A stretch of DNA of 64,000 nucleotides from QWPN01 sp044238145 (GCA_044238145.1 JBIIDT010000005.1:1-64000), one strand, 5' to 3'; counted from the stretch's first letter, positions 24,572 through 35,914 are shown. A program made the numbers and translations. Notes: generated from the sequence alone by a model not told the origin.

Positions 24572-26562
24572 GCCGCCGCGGCGCGGAGGGCGGCGAGTTC
24601 CCGGGCGTACCCACCGGAGAGGATCGGAAACCGGCACCAGGTCTTGGGGTCGAGGCTCTCGTCGTCGAGGTGGAAGGAGGGCGCGTACCGCTCCCGCTTC
24701 CACTGGTTGCGGCTCCAGAGCGTGAAGAACTTCTCCGTCCAGCGGGCGAGCTGCCCGCGGTCGTGATCCGGGAAGTCGGCCTGCAGCCGCCGCCAGACCT
24801 CGATCGGCCCGAGCCGGTCGCGGATCGCAGATCGCTCGGCCCGGTCGAGCACGTCGTAGGGCATGAGGTCGGCCTCGTCGGTCTGGTGCGCGGCGGCGGG
24901 CCGCAGCTCCGCGGTCGGGGCCTGCACGTTCACGGCCGCGAGGGCCGGGATCGGCCCCAGCCCCTCGGGCCCGGCCTTCTCCAGCCACGCGAGCCAGCGC
25001 CGCAGGTAGGCCTTGTCGATGCCGGCGATGGGCGCGATGCCGCCGGAGGTGTCGCCGTCCATCGTCGCGTAGCCCACCGCCGCCTCGGAACGGTTGCTCG
25101 TCGACACCAGCAGCTTGCCGGTGAGGTTGGCGAGCATCCACACGCCCGGCGAGCGGGCCCGGGCCTGCACGTTCTGCCGGGCGACGTCGTCGCGGCCCCA
25201 GTCGAGCGGTCGGCCCAGCGCCGCCGCCACGACCGCCTCGTAGCCGCGGACGACGGGCTCGACGTCGAACTCGTGAAACTCGGCGCCCAGCGCCTCGGCC
25301 AGGCCGCGGGCGGCCGCGCGGGTCACGGGTCCCGAGTTGGCCGTCGACTGGTAGACGCAGGTCAGCGCCGCCCGCACCAGGCCCCGCACCGCCGCCTCGC
25401 CGGAGCCGGATGGCACCGGCAGCCCGAGGCGTGCCGCCGCCGCCGCCGGCGACAGCTCGCCCGCGGCCAGCCGCACGGCGATCGCCACCAGGCAGGCGAC
25501 GGCCGACGAGTCGGCGCCGCCGCTCGCCGAGACGACGAAGCCGGGCGAGCGGCTCTTGCGGGCGTAGTCGAACAGGCCGAGGGCCACGGCCCGCGTGAAC
25601 TCCTCCTCCTTCACATGGCCGCCGTGCTCCCAGGCGGCGCGGTCGTCGGCCGGCCCCGCGGCCGGCGGCCGGCGGCCGGCGGGCCAGGCGAACGGCACCG
25701 CCACCACGTCCCCCTCGGCCGGGTCGGGCACGGGGGCGAAGGCGAGCCGGGCCTGCGCGGCCCGGAGTTCACCCACGTCGATGTCGGCGACGGCCAGAGA
25801 AAGGTCGGCGAACGAGAACCGCCGGCCCGCGGCCAGCATCCTGCCGGCGGCCGCGATCGTCACGCTGCCGTCGTAGATCGCACGGCCCGCCTCGTTGCCC
25901 ACGAAGTTGGCGTAGACGTAGCCGGTCGCGAAGGCGCGTGATCCTTCCTGCACCAAGCGACGGCGGATCTCGTCCTTGCCGAAGGCGAAGTGGCTCGCCG
26001 AGGGATTGAGGATCAGGTCGACCCCGCGGGCGGCAAGCGCCGCGCCCGGGCGGTCGGCCACCCAGGCGTCCTCGCAGATCTCGAAGCCGATCCGCAGGCC
26101 GCCGCAGTCGAACCGCAGGTCGCCCACGGGCACGTCGCGGCCGGCCACCGTCACGGCCCCCCGCTGCCCGCGCCGCCAGGGCCGGAACCACCGCGGCTCG
26201 TAGTGGATCCCCTCGCCGGCCAGATGCTGCTTGCAGGCGAACCCGGCCAGCCGGCCGTCGACCGCGACCGCCGCCGCGTCGAACAGGCCGTGCTCGAACT
26301 TCAGCGGCAGGCCGAGCGCCACGACCATCCCGGCCGTGTGGGGCACGATCTCGCCGAGCACCTCGAGCGCCGTCCGCTGCGCCCCGGCCGCGAAGAAGGC
26401 GTCCTCGCAGCCGTAGCCGCTGATGCACAGCTCGGGCAGGCAGAGCACGCTCGCCCCCGCCGCCCGCGCGGCGTCGATGGCGGCCAGGATGCGGTCACGG
26501 TTGCCGTCCCAGTCGAGCGGCGTCTGGTTGACCGCCGCTCCGGCGACACGGATGACGTTCAT
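24562..26562 (-). CDS. nadE: Glutamine-dependent NAD+ synthetase
   Basis: This enzyme amidates deamido-NAD to NAD+ using glutamine, the last step of NAD synthesis. It has 666 residues: an N-terminal nitrilase-type glutaminase with catalytic Glu44 (LPELCISGYG), Lys111 (CKQHL) and Cys163 (FEICEDAW), then the ATP-pyrophosphatase synthetase domain with SGGADSSAVA, LVSTSNRSEAAVGYATMDGD and the C-terminal KRERYAPSFHLDDESLDPKTW. Both halves are intact. The start at 26562 lies 26 nt after the speA stop, so the two are probably co-transcribed. Confidence 0.97.
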   Translation of the reverse strand: MNVIRVAGAAVNQTPLDWDGNRDRILAAIDAARAAGASVLCLPELCISGYGCEDAFFAAGAQRTALEVLGEIVPHTAGMVVALGLPLKFEHGLFDAAAVAVDGRLAGFACKQHLAGEGIHYEPRWFRPWRRGQRGAVTVAGRDVPVGDLRFDCGGLRIGFEICEDAWVADRPGAALAARGVDLILNPSASHFAFGKDEIRRRLVQEGSRAFATGYVYANFVGNEAGRAIYDGSVTIAAAGRMLAAGRRFSFADLSLAVADIDVGELRAAQARLAFAPVPDPAEGDVVAVPFAWPAGRRPPAAGPADDRAAWEHGGHVKEEEFTRAVALGLFDYARKSRSPGFVVSASGGADSSAVACLVAIAVRLAAGELSPAAAAARLGLPVPSGSGEAAVRGLVRAALTCVYQSTANSGPVTRAAARGLAEALGAEFHEFDVEPVVRGYEAVVAAALGRPLDWGRDDVARQNVQARARSPGVWMLANLTGKLLVSTSNRSEAAVGYATMDGDTSGGIAPIAGIDKAYLRRWLAWLEKAGPEGLGPIPALAAVNVQAPTAELRPAAAHQTDEADLMPYDVLDRAERSAIRDRLGPIEVWRRLQADFPDHDRGQLARWTEKFFTLWSRNQWKRERYAPSFHLDDESLDPKTWCRFPILSGGYARELAALRAAAAQA

Positions 26563-26588
26563 GGGTGATGCTCTCGTCGAGAACCGCC

Positions 26589-28514
<1,926 letters not shown>

Positions 28515-28621
28515 CCACGGCCCTCGCTGGCGGGCGTCCGGGTTCCGCCGGACTCGCGACGCCGTTTCAGAGTGTAGCGTGACGCGGCCGCGAGGCCATG
28601 CCAATCGGCGGGGACGGACCG

Positions 28622-29971
28622 TCAGACGGCGACGCGGGTCCAGCGGACGCGGGTGAAGATGACGAGCATCGCGAGCCCCCGGGCCGTGAGGTCGGCGGCC
28701 ATCGCGCACCAGGCGCCGACGGCACCCCAGCCGGCGGCCCGGATCACGCCCGCGCCGCCCGGGAGCACGACTTCCGGCCAGGCGAGGAAGATCGCCAGCG
28801 GCAGCCGGATGGCGACGAGCCCCAGGAAGTTCACGACCATCGGCGGCCGCGTGGCCCCGCCGCCGCGGAGCCCGCCGGAGAGCACCATCAGCAGGGCGAG
28901 CGACGGCTGGGCGAAGGCCACGATCCGCACCAGCCGGGCCGTCAGGCCGGCCACCTCCGGCTGCCGACCGGCCCCGCCCGTGAACCAGGCCGCCAGCGGC
29001 TCGGCCATCCACAGGAAGCCCGCCGCGGCGACCGACATGAAGGTCAGGCAGGCGACGGCGGCGCACCAGACACTTCCGCGGGCCCGGCGCTCGTCACGAG
29101 CCCCGAGGAACTGCCCGGCGAGCGTCGCCGCGGCGACCTGGAAGGCCGTGCCGGGGAGGAAGGCCAGCGACTCGATCGTGACGGCGACCGAGTGGGCGGC
29201 GGCGGCCACGTCGCCCAGCCGGTTGACGATCGAGAGGAAGGTCAGGTGGCAGGCGGCGTTGGCCAGGGCGTCGCCGCCGGCGGGCAGCCCCACGTGGACG
29301 ATGCGCCGCAGCGTGTGTGGATCCGGCCGCCAGTCGGCGGCCCGGGGTCCGAGCCGGCGGGCGAGGAGGGCGACGACGCAGCACGCCCCGGCCAGGTACC
29401 CCGCCGCGGTGCCCCAGGCCAGGCCCTCCCAGCCGAGCCGCGGCAGCCCGGCGAGCCCGGTCGCCAGGGCGAAGCTGGCGCCGGCATTGACGAGGTTCAC
29501 GACCGTCATACCGACGAGCCCCGCCACCATCGCACCCGAGCCGCGGAGCGCCGCCATGCCCACGTGGATGAGCATCATGGCCGGCAGCGCCGGCAGGACG
29601 ATTGCGAGGTAGCGGCCGGCCAACGCCGTGCTCCCTGCGGGCAGCCCCAGCCAGCCGAGGAACGTGCCGCCCCCGAGGGCGAGCAGAACCGCCGCCGCGC
29701 ACACGATCGCCCCCCCGACGAGCAGGGCCTGCGCCGTCGCCCGCCGCGCCGCCGGAGCGTCACCCGCCCCCACGGCCCGCGCCACGAGCGCCGTCGCCGC
29801 CACCGCCGGGAGGGCGAACGGCACCGGCAGGAAGGCGAGACAGTAGGCCACGAGCCCCACGGCCGCCAGCGGCTCCTCGCCGGCGAACAGGTTGCCAGCC
29901 AGCCACTTGTCGGTGAAGCCCACCGTCAGGCCGAGCAGCTGCTCGATCAGCACCGGCAGGACGAGACGCAC
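28622..29971 (-). CDS. MATE-family efflux transporter
   Basis: A multidrug and toxin extrusion family antiporter of 449 residues, with about 12 membrane helices in two homologous halves. The N-terminal helix LPVLIEQLLGLTVGFTDKWLAG is the usual MATE start and ALRGSGAMVAGLVGMTVVNLVNA is the end-of-lobe signature. The GTG at 29971 is the only usual start codon after an in-frame stop; there is no ribosome site in front of it, so an unusual upstream CTG cannot be excluded. It is a stand-alone gene: a repeat element copy lies 167 bp upstream, and speA starts 107 nt downstream in the same direction. The substrate is unknown. Confidence 0.9.
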   Translation of the reverse strand: MRLVLPVLIEQLLGLTVGFTDKWLAGNLFAGEEPLAAVGLVAYCLAFLPVPFALPAVAATALVARAVGAGDAPAARRATAQALLVGGAIVCAAAVLLALGGGTFLGWLGLPAGSTALAGRYLAIVLPALPAMMLIHVGMAALRGSGAMVAGLVGMTVVNLVNAGASFALATGLAGLPRLGWEGLAWGTAAGYLAGACCVVALLARRLGPRAADWRPDPHTLRRIVHVGLPAGGDALANAACHLTFLSIVNRLGDVAAAAHSVAVTIESLAFLPGTAFQVAAATLAGQFLGARDERRARGSVWCAAVACLTFMSVAAAGFLWMAEPLAAWFTGGAGRQPEVAGLTARLVRIVAFAQPSLALLMVLSGGLRGGGATRPPMVVNFLGLVAIRLPLAIFLAWPEVVLPGGAGVIRAAGWGAVGAWCAMAADLTARGLAMLVIFTRVRWTRVAV

Positions 29972-30137
29972 GACCGGGCGGACGGTGCCCGCCAGGCCGG
30001 TGATCCCCCGCGTCGCGGCCGGATGGTCCCGTGTCAGTGTCCGCCTCCGTCACGCGTCCTGGTTTCAACGGCTCATCGTAGCGGGCGGCGATCGATCCGG
30101 TGCGAGAAGCCGCATGCGGCGCCATGCGGGGAGGCGA

Positions 30138-30269
30138 GGGGCTGCCCGTGACGTCGAGCCGGCGTAGGTGGCCAGCGCAGCCCGGAGGGCGGAGCGCCGA
30201 CACCTCCGAGAGAGCGGAGGGCATGGATGCCCGGAGCGAACGTCCGGGCGAGACGGCACGGGCGGCCCC
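30138..30269 (+). repeat. Dispersed inverted-repeat element, copy 2 (diverged)
   Basis: A 132-bp element with terminal inverted repeats GGGGCTGCCCGTG and CACGGGCGGCCCC. It aligns with the copy at 53366-53496 across its whole length but differs at many sites. Differences in stems are matched: copy 3 has GTCCAGGATGGAC where this has GGGCATGGATGCCC; copy 3 has GGACGCAGCGAGCGTCC where this has CCCGGAGCGAACGTCCGGG; and AGACGG/CCGTCT becomes AGGTG/CACCT. It lies in the 354-bp gap between the MATE gene and the DUF1501 gene. The rest of that gap holds a 12-bp palindrome (30109-30120), a hairpin (30291-30309) and nothing else I can name. Confidence 0.85.
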
Positions 30270-30290
30270 GAGCCGTTTCGTTCGATCGGA

Positions 30291-30309
30291 CGGCGGTCAG
30301 AGACCGCCG
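30291..30309 (-). terminator. Hairpin after DUF1501 gene
   Basis: An 8-bp perfect stem (CGGCGGTC/GACCGCCG) with a 3-nt loop, 17 nt after the DUF1501 stop. No U-tract follows on the minus strand, so the terminator call rests on position and stem strength alone. Confidence 0.45.
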
Positions 30310-30325
30310 CACCCGGGCGGCCGCG

Positions 30326-31603
30326 TCAGGCGAACAGTTCCTTGATCACCTTGCCGGAGTTGGCGATTTTCATCGGCCGGCCGTTCTTGGCCGTGAAGGT
30401 CGTCTCCAGCGAGATGCCGAGCGCCTTGAGCACGCTGGCCATCAGATCCTGCGACGAGTAGGGCTCGGTGACGACCTCCTTGCCGTCGGAGCTCGTCTCG
30501 CCCACGGCGATGCCCCGCTTGAAGCCGCCGCCGCCGACCACCGTGCTCCAGCTGCGGGCCCAGTGATCGCGACCGCCGCCGCCGTTGATGTTCGGCGTCC
30601 GGGAGAACTCGCCCATCCACACGATCACGGTGTCGTCGAGCATGCCGCGGTCCGCGAGGTCGGTGACGAGGGCCGACATCGCCTTGTCGAGCTCGGGCAG
30701 CTTCTGCTCGGAGAGCGTGGTGAAGATGTTGGCGTGGTTGTCCCAGCCGCCGAGATCGACCTCGACGAAGGGCACGCCCATCTCGACCAGTCGCCGGGCC
30801 ATGAGGCAGCCGCGGCCGAAGCCGGTGGTGCCGTAGCGATCCTGCACCTCCTTGGGCTCCTTCATGACCTTGAAGGCCTCCATCTGGCTGCTGGTCATCA
30901 GCTTGACCGTCTTCTGGATGACCTTCGCATGGTCGTCGGCCGAGCCGCCACGCTTCTCGCCGATGAAGCCCTTCTCGATCGTGGCCAGCATCTCCAGCCG
31001 CTGGGCGAGGCGGGCCGGGTCGATGCCCATGTCGAGGTTGCGGACGTTGCCGTTGGAGTCGACCACGAACGGGGCCCACGTCATGCCGAGGAAGCCGGGG
31101 CCGACGCTGCCGCCGCCGACCGAAACGAACGGCGGGATCTCCAGGTCGGGCACCTGGTCGGCCAACTCGTGGGCGATCACCGAGCCGTAGCTCGGGTGCT
31201 CGACGTTCGGGTTCGGGACGTAGCCCGTATGCATGTAGTAGCGGCCGCGGTTGTGGTCGGCCTCGCGGGTGCTCATCGACCGCACGATCGCCATGTGGTG
31301 CATCTGCTGGGCCATGAGCGGCATGTGCTCGCAGATCTGCACGCCGTCGGCCGACGTGGCCACCGGCTTGAAGGGGCCGCCCGTGGCCGCGCCCGGCTTG
31401 AGGTCCCAGATGTCCATCGTGCTGGGGCCGCCGCCCATCCAGAGCATGATGCAGGCCTTGTGCCGCTTCCGCAGGTCGGAGGCGTTGGCGAGGATCGAGT
31501 TGGTGAACGCGGTCGCCGGGGAGGCGAGGGCCGCGGCCCCGGCCAGGTGGCTGATGAAGTGCCGGCGGTTCATGCCGGACGGCAGGAAGTCGAAACTGGC
31601 CAT
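30326..31603 (-). CDS. DUF1501 protein, Tat-exported
   Basis: A predicted secreted protein of 425 residues in the alkaline-phosphatase/sulfatase fold group, very common in planctomycetes. A twin-arginine signal (MNRRHFISHLAGAAALASP, residues 11-29) follows a short leader. The domain shows LWMGGGPSTMDIWDLKPG, SMSTREADHNRGRYYMHTGY, VDLGGWDNHANIFTTL and VWMGEFSRTPNINGGGGRDHW. The ATG at 31603 has AGGAG 7 nt upstream. It is the second gene of the usual pair with a DUF1549/DUF1553 protein, 110 nt downstream of it. The two are thought to act together in polysaccharide-degradation contexts, but the biochemical role is not established. Confidence 0.92.
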   Translation of the reverse strand: MASFDFLPSGMNRRHFISHLAGAAALASPATAFTNSILANASDLRKRHKACIMLWMGGGPSTMDIWDLKPGAATGGPFKPVATSADGVQICEHMPLMAQQMHHMAIVRSMSTREADHNRGRYYMHTGYVPNPNVEHPSYGSVIAHELADQVPDLEIPPFVSVGGGSVGPGFLGMTWAPFVVDSNGNVRNLDMGIDPARLAQRLEMLATIEKGFIGEKRGGSADDHAKVIQKTVKLMTSSQMEAFKVMKEPKEVQDRYGTTGFGRGCLMARRLVEMGVPFVEVDLGGWDNHANIFTTLSEQKLPELDKAMSALVTDLADRGMLDDTVIVWMGEFSRTPNINGGGGRDHWARSWSTVVGGGGFKRGIAVGETSSDGKEVVTEPYSSQDLMASVLKALGISLETTFTAKNGRPMKIANSGKVIKELFA

Positions 31604-31713
31604 GTCAGGGCTCCTGGGAGATGGAAAGGCGGCCGGGGCGGCGATCCACAGTGTATTTCGGCAACGGGCGGGCGGTTTATTTCCGGTGCAGGGATGGCCC
31701 CGCAGGCGTGGAA

Positions 31714-33414
31714 TCAATGGTTGATGATGAACTCGTTCGAATTGAGGACGGCCCACCAGATGTCCTGGAGGGAGCCGATGACGTCGCCCTTGCGGGCACC
31801 GAGCATCGCATTGGCGGCCGACAGCTCCTTCGAGGACGGCTTCCGCGCCAGGGCTGCCAGGTACAGGGTGTCGATTTTGGCCTTGGGGGAGGCCCCACTC
31901 GAGGCCACGGCGTCGAGGAAGCCCCCCTTGCCCGTGCCGGTGGCCTGCTTGATCAGGTCCCCGTTGAACATCATCAGCACCTGGGGAATCGACCCGTTGA
32001 ATGTCGTCGCGTCGTCCCCCTCGTCGGTGCCGAAGGCGATCACGAACTGTGACATCCACTGGTCCTTCTTCTTGGCCGCCTCCTCGCCGGACTGGGTCTT
32101 GTCGGCCTGGGTGGCGGTGAGCAGCGATTCGTAGAGCTGCTCGGCCTGCATCTGCCGCAGGTAGAAGTGCGAGAACTTCGGCTTCTCGCCGAGCGCAGGA
32201 TCGTCCTTGACGTTGCCGGCCGTCGTGCGACTGGAGAGGGCGTAGGGGCGCGAGAGCACGATCCAGCGCACCAAGCCCTTGAGGTCGAAGCTCTGCTCGC
32301 GGAACCGCTCGGCCAGGCCGTCGAGGAGCTCGGGGTGCGACGGGGGGTTGTGCTCACCCAGATCGTCGACGGGCTTGGTGAAGCCGTAGCCGAGAAAATG
32401 ACCCCACATTCGGTTGGCGATCGCCTTGGCGAAGTATGGGCTGCCCTTGATGAGCTTCGCCAGCTCCCGCCGCCGGTGCACACCGTAGGGAGAGCCATCC
32501 TCCAGCTTGCCCGGCAGGTAGCCGCTCTTGGAGATCTCCGTGCCGTCGACGAACACCGGATAGGCCACCTTCATCAGCCCGTTCCGCAGCTCGTAGTACA
32601 GCTCGGCCTCCTCGGCGTTGCCCCCTTCGCCGGCCCAGTCCTCGTCGACGAGCTCCACCCACTGCACGTCTCGCGAACCGTCGAAGCGGCGCAGGGCCCG
32701 GGTCTGGCGAAAGAAGGCGTTCATCTCCCAGAACTGGTTCTGCTTGCCCTTATTGAACGGATGGTTGTGGCACTGGGTGCACTGCACTTGCAGCCCGAGG
32801 AAGATCTGGGCGGTCTTGGCCGTCGCCTGGACGGCGTTCTCCACGCCCATCTCCTCCATCTTTCCGGCGAGAAAGTTCGTGGCGCCGTTGAAGCCGTCCA
32901 CGTCCTTGCGATTGGCGTTGGCGCCGGTCGCCGTGACGAGTTCCTCCATGAACTGATCGTAGGGAACGTTCTTGGAGAAGGCCCGACGCAGGTACTGCCG
33001 CATGCCGGACCGGTTGACCCGCTCGTTGGCGACGTCGCGGCCGATGAGGACCGTGGTCCAGACGTCGGTCCAGTTGCGGGCATATTCGTCGATGTAGTCG
33101 TCGCCCAGCAGCCGGTCGACGAGCGCCTTTCGCTTGCTGGGCGTGCTGTCGGAGAGGAAGCGCTGCAGCTCGTCCGTCGACGGGATGCGGCCGATGACGT
33201 CGAGATGCAGCCGCCGGCACCACTCTCCGTCCGTCGCGGCCGCGGAGGGCTGGATCTCCGCGTCGGCCCAGCCCGCGGCGACCTGCTCGTTGATGTACTT
33301 GACCTGCGGGATCCCGTAATGCTCGTCGGCCGGCGGGGCGGCGGCCGTCACGGAGAGCAGGGCCAGCCCGAGGCAGCCGCCGGCGAGGAGCCTGGCCAAT
33401 CCGATCCGACTCAT
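31714..33414 (-). CDS. DUF1549/DUF1553 protein (planctomycete cytochrome-like)
   Basis: A secreted 566-residue protein with a signal peptide (about 1-24, SVTAAAPPA). The N-terminal DUF1549 region has WCRRLHLDVIGRIPST and DYIDEYARNWTDVWTTVLIG, and one CTQCH motif is present near residue 220, the form of a c-type haem site, though a single site may not bind haem in this family. The DUF1553 part follows: SPYFAKAIANRMWGHFLGYG and FDLKGLVRWIVLSRPY. The ATG at 33414 has GAGG 5 nt upstream. It is the first gene of the pair with DUF1501. Confidence 0.92.
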   Translation of the reverse strand: MSRIGLARLLAGGCLGLALLSVTAAAPPADEHYGIPQVKYINEQVAAGWADAEIQPSAAATDGEWCRRLHLDVIGRIPSTDELQRFLSDSTPSKRKALVDRLLGDDYIDEYARNWTDVWTTVLIGRDVANERVNRSGMRQYLRRAFSKNVPYDQFMEELVTATGANANRKDVDGFNGATNFLAGKMEEMGVENAVQATAKTAQIFLGLQVQCTQCHNHPFNKGKQNQFWEMNAFFRQTRALRRFDGSRDVQWVELVDEDWAGEGGNAEEAELYYELRNGLMKVAYPVFVDGTEISKSGYLPGKLEDGSPYGVHRRRELAKLIKGSPYFAKAIANRMWGHFLGYGFTKPVDDLGEHNPPSHPELLDGLAERFREQSFDLKGLVRWIVLSRPYALSSRTTAGNVKDDPALGEKPKFSHFYLRQMQAEQLYESLLTATQADKTQSGEEAAKKKDQWMSQFVIAFGTDEGDDATTFNGSIPQVLMMFNGDLIKQATGTGKGGFLDAVASSGASPKAKIDTLYLAALARKPSSKELSAANAMLGARKGDVIGSLQDIWWAVLNSNEFIINH

Positions 33415-33509
33415 GGAAACCTCGGTGGGTGCGGGTGCCCTGTCCCTACGCACGAAGTCTATTCGTGGAGCGCGGCCCGGCCTATTCCCCGTCGCTCGGC
33501 GCACGGCTG

Positions 33510-33529
33510 GGACGGCCGAAAAACCGTCC
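33510..33529 (-). terminator. Hairpin after rplQ
   Basis: A stem of GGACGG/CCGTCC with an 8-nt T-rich loop lies 10 nt after the rplQ stop, in the 125-bp gap before the DUF1549 gene. It is a plausible end of the ribosomal supercluster transcript; no U-tract follows. Confidence 0.4.
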
Positions 33530-33539
33530 GCGAGCCACT

Positions 33540-34118
33540 TCAGGTGCGGGCCGGACGGCCCTCGACCCGAGGGGCAGCGGCCGCGGCCGTCCCCGAACCG
33601 ACGTCCACGAACTCGAGCATGGCCCGCGGGCCGGCGTCGCCCAGCCGCGGGGTCGCGAGCTTGAGGATCCGGGTGTAGCCGCCGGGCCGATCGGTGAACC
33701 GGGGGGCGATCCGCTCGAAGAGAATCCGCGCGGCCTGCTTGTCGCCGAGCAACTGCACGACCCGGCGGCGGGCCTTGACGGCGGGGGCCATGGCCCGGGC
33801 CCACTTGCCCCAGGCGTCGCTCTGCCGCCACTTCTTCCACTCGGCGGAGTCGCGGTCGGCCGTGGAACCAAACTCGCGAGCCTGACCGGCGGCCTCGAGG
33901 CCCCGCTTGGCGATGGTCACGCACCGCTCCACGAGCGGACGGACCTCCTTCGCCTTGGCGAGCGTGGTGACGATCCGGCCGGCGACCTTGGGATTGCCGG
34001 GCTCGCCCGCCTCCGTCTCCCGCTCGGTGAGCATGAGGGCCGAGGCGAGATTCCGGAGCAGGGCCCGCTGGTGCGACGGACTGCGGCCGAGCACCCGGCC
34101 CTTGCGACGATGACGCAT
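33540..34118 (-). CDS. rplQ: Ribosomal protein L17 with internal insertion
   Basis: A 50S protein at the exit-tunnel side. It has 192 residues against about 120 usually. The start MRHRRKGRVLGRSPSHQRALLRNLA and the late motif GGYTRILKLATPRLGDAGPRAMLEFV are canonical. About 40 residues (roughly 74-112, Trp-rich KKWRQSDAWGKWARAM) are inserted between the two halves, and an Ala/Arg tail is added. Last gene of the alpha-operon part, 47 nt after rpoA. Confidence 0.95.
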   Translation of the reverse strand: MRHRRKGRVLGRSPSHQRALLRNLASALMLTERETEAGEPGNPKVAGRIVTTLAKAKEVRPLVERCVTIAKRGLEAAGQAREFGSTADRDSAEWKKWRQSDAWGKWARAMAPAVKARRRVVQLLGDKQAARILFERIAPRFTDRPGGYTRILKLATPRLGDAGPRAMLEFVDVGSGTAAAAAPRVEGRPART

Positions 34119-34165
34119 GACTCGTGTCTCCTAAGCGTGGTAACCGGCGGGGCGTCGCCCCGCGA

Positions 34166-35155
34166 TCAGGCGCCCGCCTCCGCGGGCAGCTGCATGCCGA
34201 ACTCGAGCCCCACGTCGCGGAGCTTCGCCTCGATCTCCTGCAGCGTCGTGTCGCCGAGGTTCCGCATCTCGAGCATCTCCTCGCGGCTGCGCGAGACGAG
34301 TTCACGGAGCGTGCCGATCCCCGCCTCCTCGAGGCAGTTGCTGGCCCGCAGCGACAGCCGCAGGTCGGAGACCAGCATGCCGAGCCGGCTCTCCAGCGGC
34401 GCCTCGACCGCGAACAGGGTCGCGGCGGCCGGCAGGTTCACGGCCGGGCCGGGGCGGGTGTAACCCACGAACGGATTGAGGTGCTTGCGGAGGATCTTGG
34501 CCGCCTCGACCAGCGCCATCTCCGGCGTCACGGTCCCGTTGGTCCAGATCTCGAGCGTCAGCTTGTCGTAGTTGGTCTTCTGGCCGACGCGGGTCTCCTC
34601 GACCTCGTACTTCACGCGGGTCACGGGACTGAAGACGGCGTCCACCGGGATGATGCCGATCTCCTGCGACTCCTGGCTGTGCTCACTGGACGGCACGTAG
34701 CCACGGCCGTTCTCCACGACCATCTCCAGCTCGAACGGCACGTCGTCGGTGAGGGTGGCGAGGACGAGGTCCTTGTTGACCACCTCCACCGCCTCGTCCG
34801 TCTGAATGTCGGCGCCGGTCACGGGCCCCTTGGTGCTCTTCTCCACGCGGATCACGCGGGTCGAGTCGCTGTGGTTCTTGACGATCAGGCTCTTCACGGC
34901 CAGCACGACCTCGGTGACGTCCTCGAGCACGCCCTTGATCGTGGTGAACTCGTGCAGCGCCCCGGCCAGCTTGATCTGGGTGACGGCGCTGCCCTCCAGG
35001 CTCGACAGCAGCACGCGGCGCAGGCTGTTGCCGACGGTCGTGCCGAAGCCGCGCTCGAATGGCTCCGCCACGAACTTCCCGTAGGTGGGCGTCAGGGTCT
35101 TTTGATCGACGGTGACCGAGCCCGGCAACTCGAGGCCACGCCAGCGGATATGCAT
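34166..35155 (-). CDS. rpoA: RNA polymerase alpha subunit
   Basis: The assembly scaffold of RNA polymerase. It has 329 residues. The N-terminal domain carries FERGFGTTVGNSLRRVLLSS and the C-terminal domain LSLRASNCLEEAGIGTLRELVSRSREEML, which binds UP elements and activators. The ATG at 35155 has GGAGG 7 nt upstream, which rejects the longer open frame from 35188. Lies between rpsD and rplQ as in the classical alpha operon. Confidence 0.98.
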   Translation of the reverse strand: MHIRWRGLELPGSVTVDQKTLTPTYGKFVAEPFERGFGTTVGNSLRRVLLSSLEGSAVTQIKLAGALHEFTTIKGVLEDVTEVVLAVKSLIVKNHSDSTRVIRVEKSTKGPVTGADIQTDEAVEVVNKDLVLATLTDDVPFELEMVVENGRGYVPSSEHSQESQEIGIIPVDAVFSPVTRVKYEVEETRVGQKTNYDKLTLEIWTNGTVTPEMALVEAAKILRKHLNPFVGYTRPGPAVNLPAAATLFAVEAPLESRLGMLVSDLRLSLRASNCLEEAGIGTLRELVSRSREEMLEMRNLGDTTLQEIEAKLRDVGLEFGMQLPAEAGA

Positions 35156-35239
35156 CAGGATTCCTCCGTACAGGGCCGGGGCGGACACGCCACACGGCCG
35201 ACTCTTTGGATCGAAACTCTAAAAGCCGTCACCCAGACT

Positions 35240-35866
35240 TTACTTGGAGCACAATTCGATGATCAGGTTGGCCTGCACCGGGATCGACACGTCGTCCGTT
35301 CCGGGCAGCCGGTCCACCCGCCCCTCGGGAATCGGGCTCTCGGACCGGGACAGGAAGTCGGGCACGTCGCGCCGGCTGTCGGCCAGGGCCGCATGCACCA
35401 ACTGCAGGCTCTTCGCCCGGTTCTTGATGCGGACCAGGTCGCCCGCCTTCACGAGGTAGCTGGGCACGTCGAGACGCCGGCCGTTCACCGTGACGTGGCC
35501 GTGCATCACCATCTGCCGGGCCGCGGACCGCGAGGCGGCGAAGCCGAGCCGGTGCACGACGTTGTCCAGCCGCCGCTCGAGCAGCGACATCAGCGTCTCG
35601 CCGGTGTTGCCCTTGCCGCGCTCGGCGCGGGCGAAGTAGGTGCGGAACTGCCGCTCCAGCACGCCGTAGTAGTGCTTGACCTTCTGCTTCTCGCGGAGGT
35701 GCAGCCCGTAGTCGGTCGGCTTGCCGCGCCGCTTCTGGACCATGCCCGGCGGCGTGGCCCGGCGCTCGAAGGCACACTTCGGCGTGTCGCAGCGGCTCCC
35801 CTTGAGGAACAGCTTCAGTCCATCGCGGCGGCAGAGCCGGCAGACCGGCCCGGTGATGCGTCCCAT
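35240..35866 (-). CDS. rpsD: Ribosomal protein S4, zinc-binding form
   Basis: A primary 16S rRNA-binding protein of the 30S body and often a translational regulator of its operon. It has 208 residues and keeps the four Cys of the zinc-binding N-terminus (CRLCRR...CDTPKC). The S4 RNA-binding domain follows (RLDNVVHRLGFAASRSAARQMVMHGHVTVNGRRLDVPSYLV). It is 48 nt after rpsK and 84 nt before rpoA. Confidence 0.98.
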   Translation of the reverse strand: MGRITGPVCRLCRRDGLKLFLKGSRCDTPKCAFERRATPPGMVQKRRGKPTDYGLHLREKQKVKHYYGVLERQFRTYFARAERGKGNTGETLMSLLERRLDNVVHRLGFAASRSAARQMVMHGHVTVNGRRLDVPSYLVKAGDLVRIKNRAKSLQLVHAALADSRRDVPDFLSRSESPIPEGRVDRLPGTDDVSIPVQANLIIELCSK

Positions 35867-35914
35867 GATTCGTTCTCTCGCGTGTCTCGGTGGTGGTTCT
35901 CGGTGGCGGCCCGA

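Noticed and set aside
30109..30120. 12-bp palindrome GCCGCATGCGGC
   Set aside because: Short and expected by chance in GC-rich DNA; no link to a promoter.
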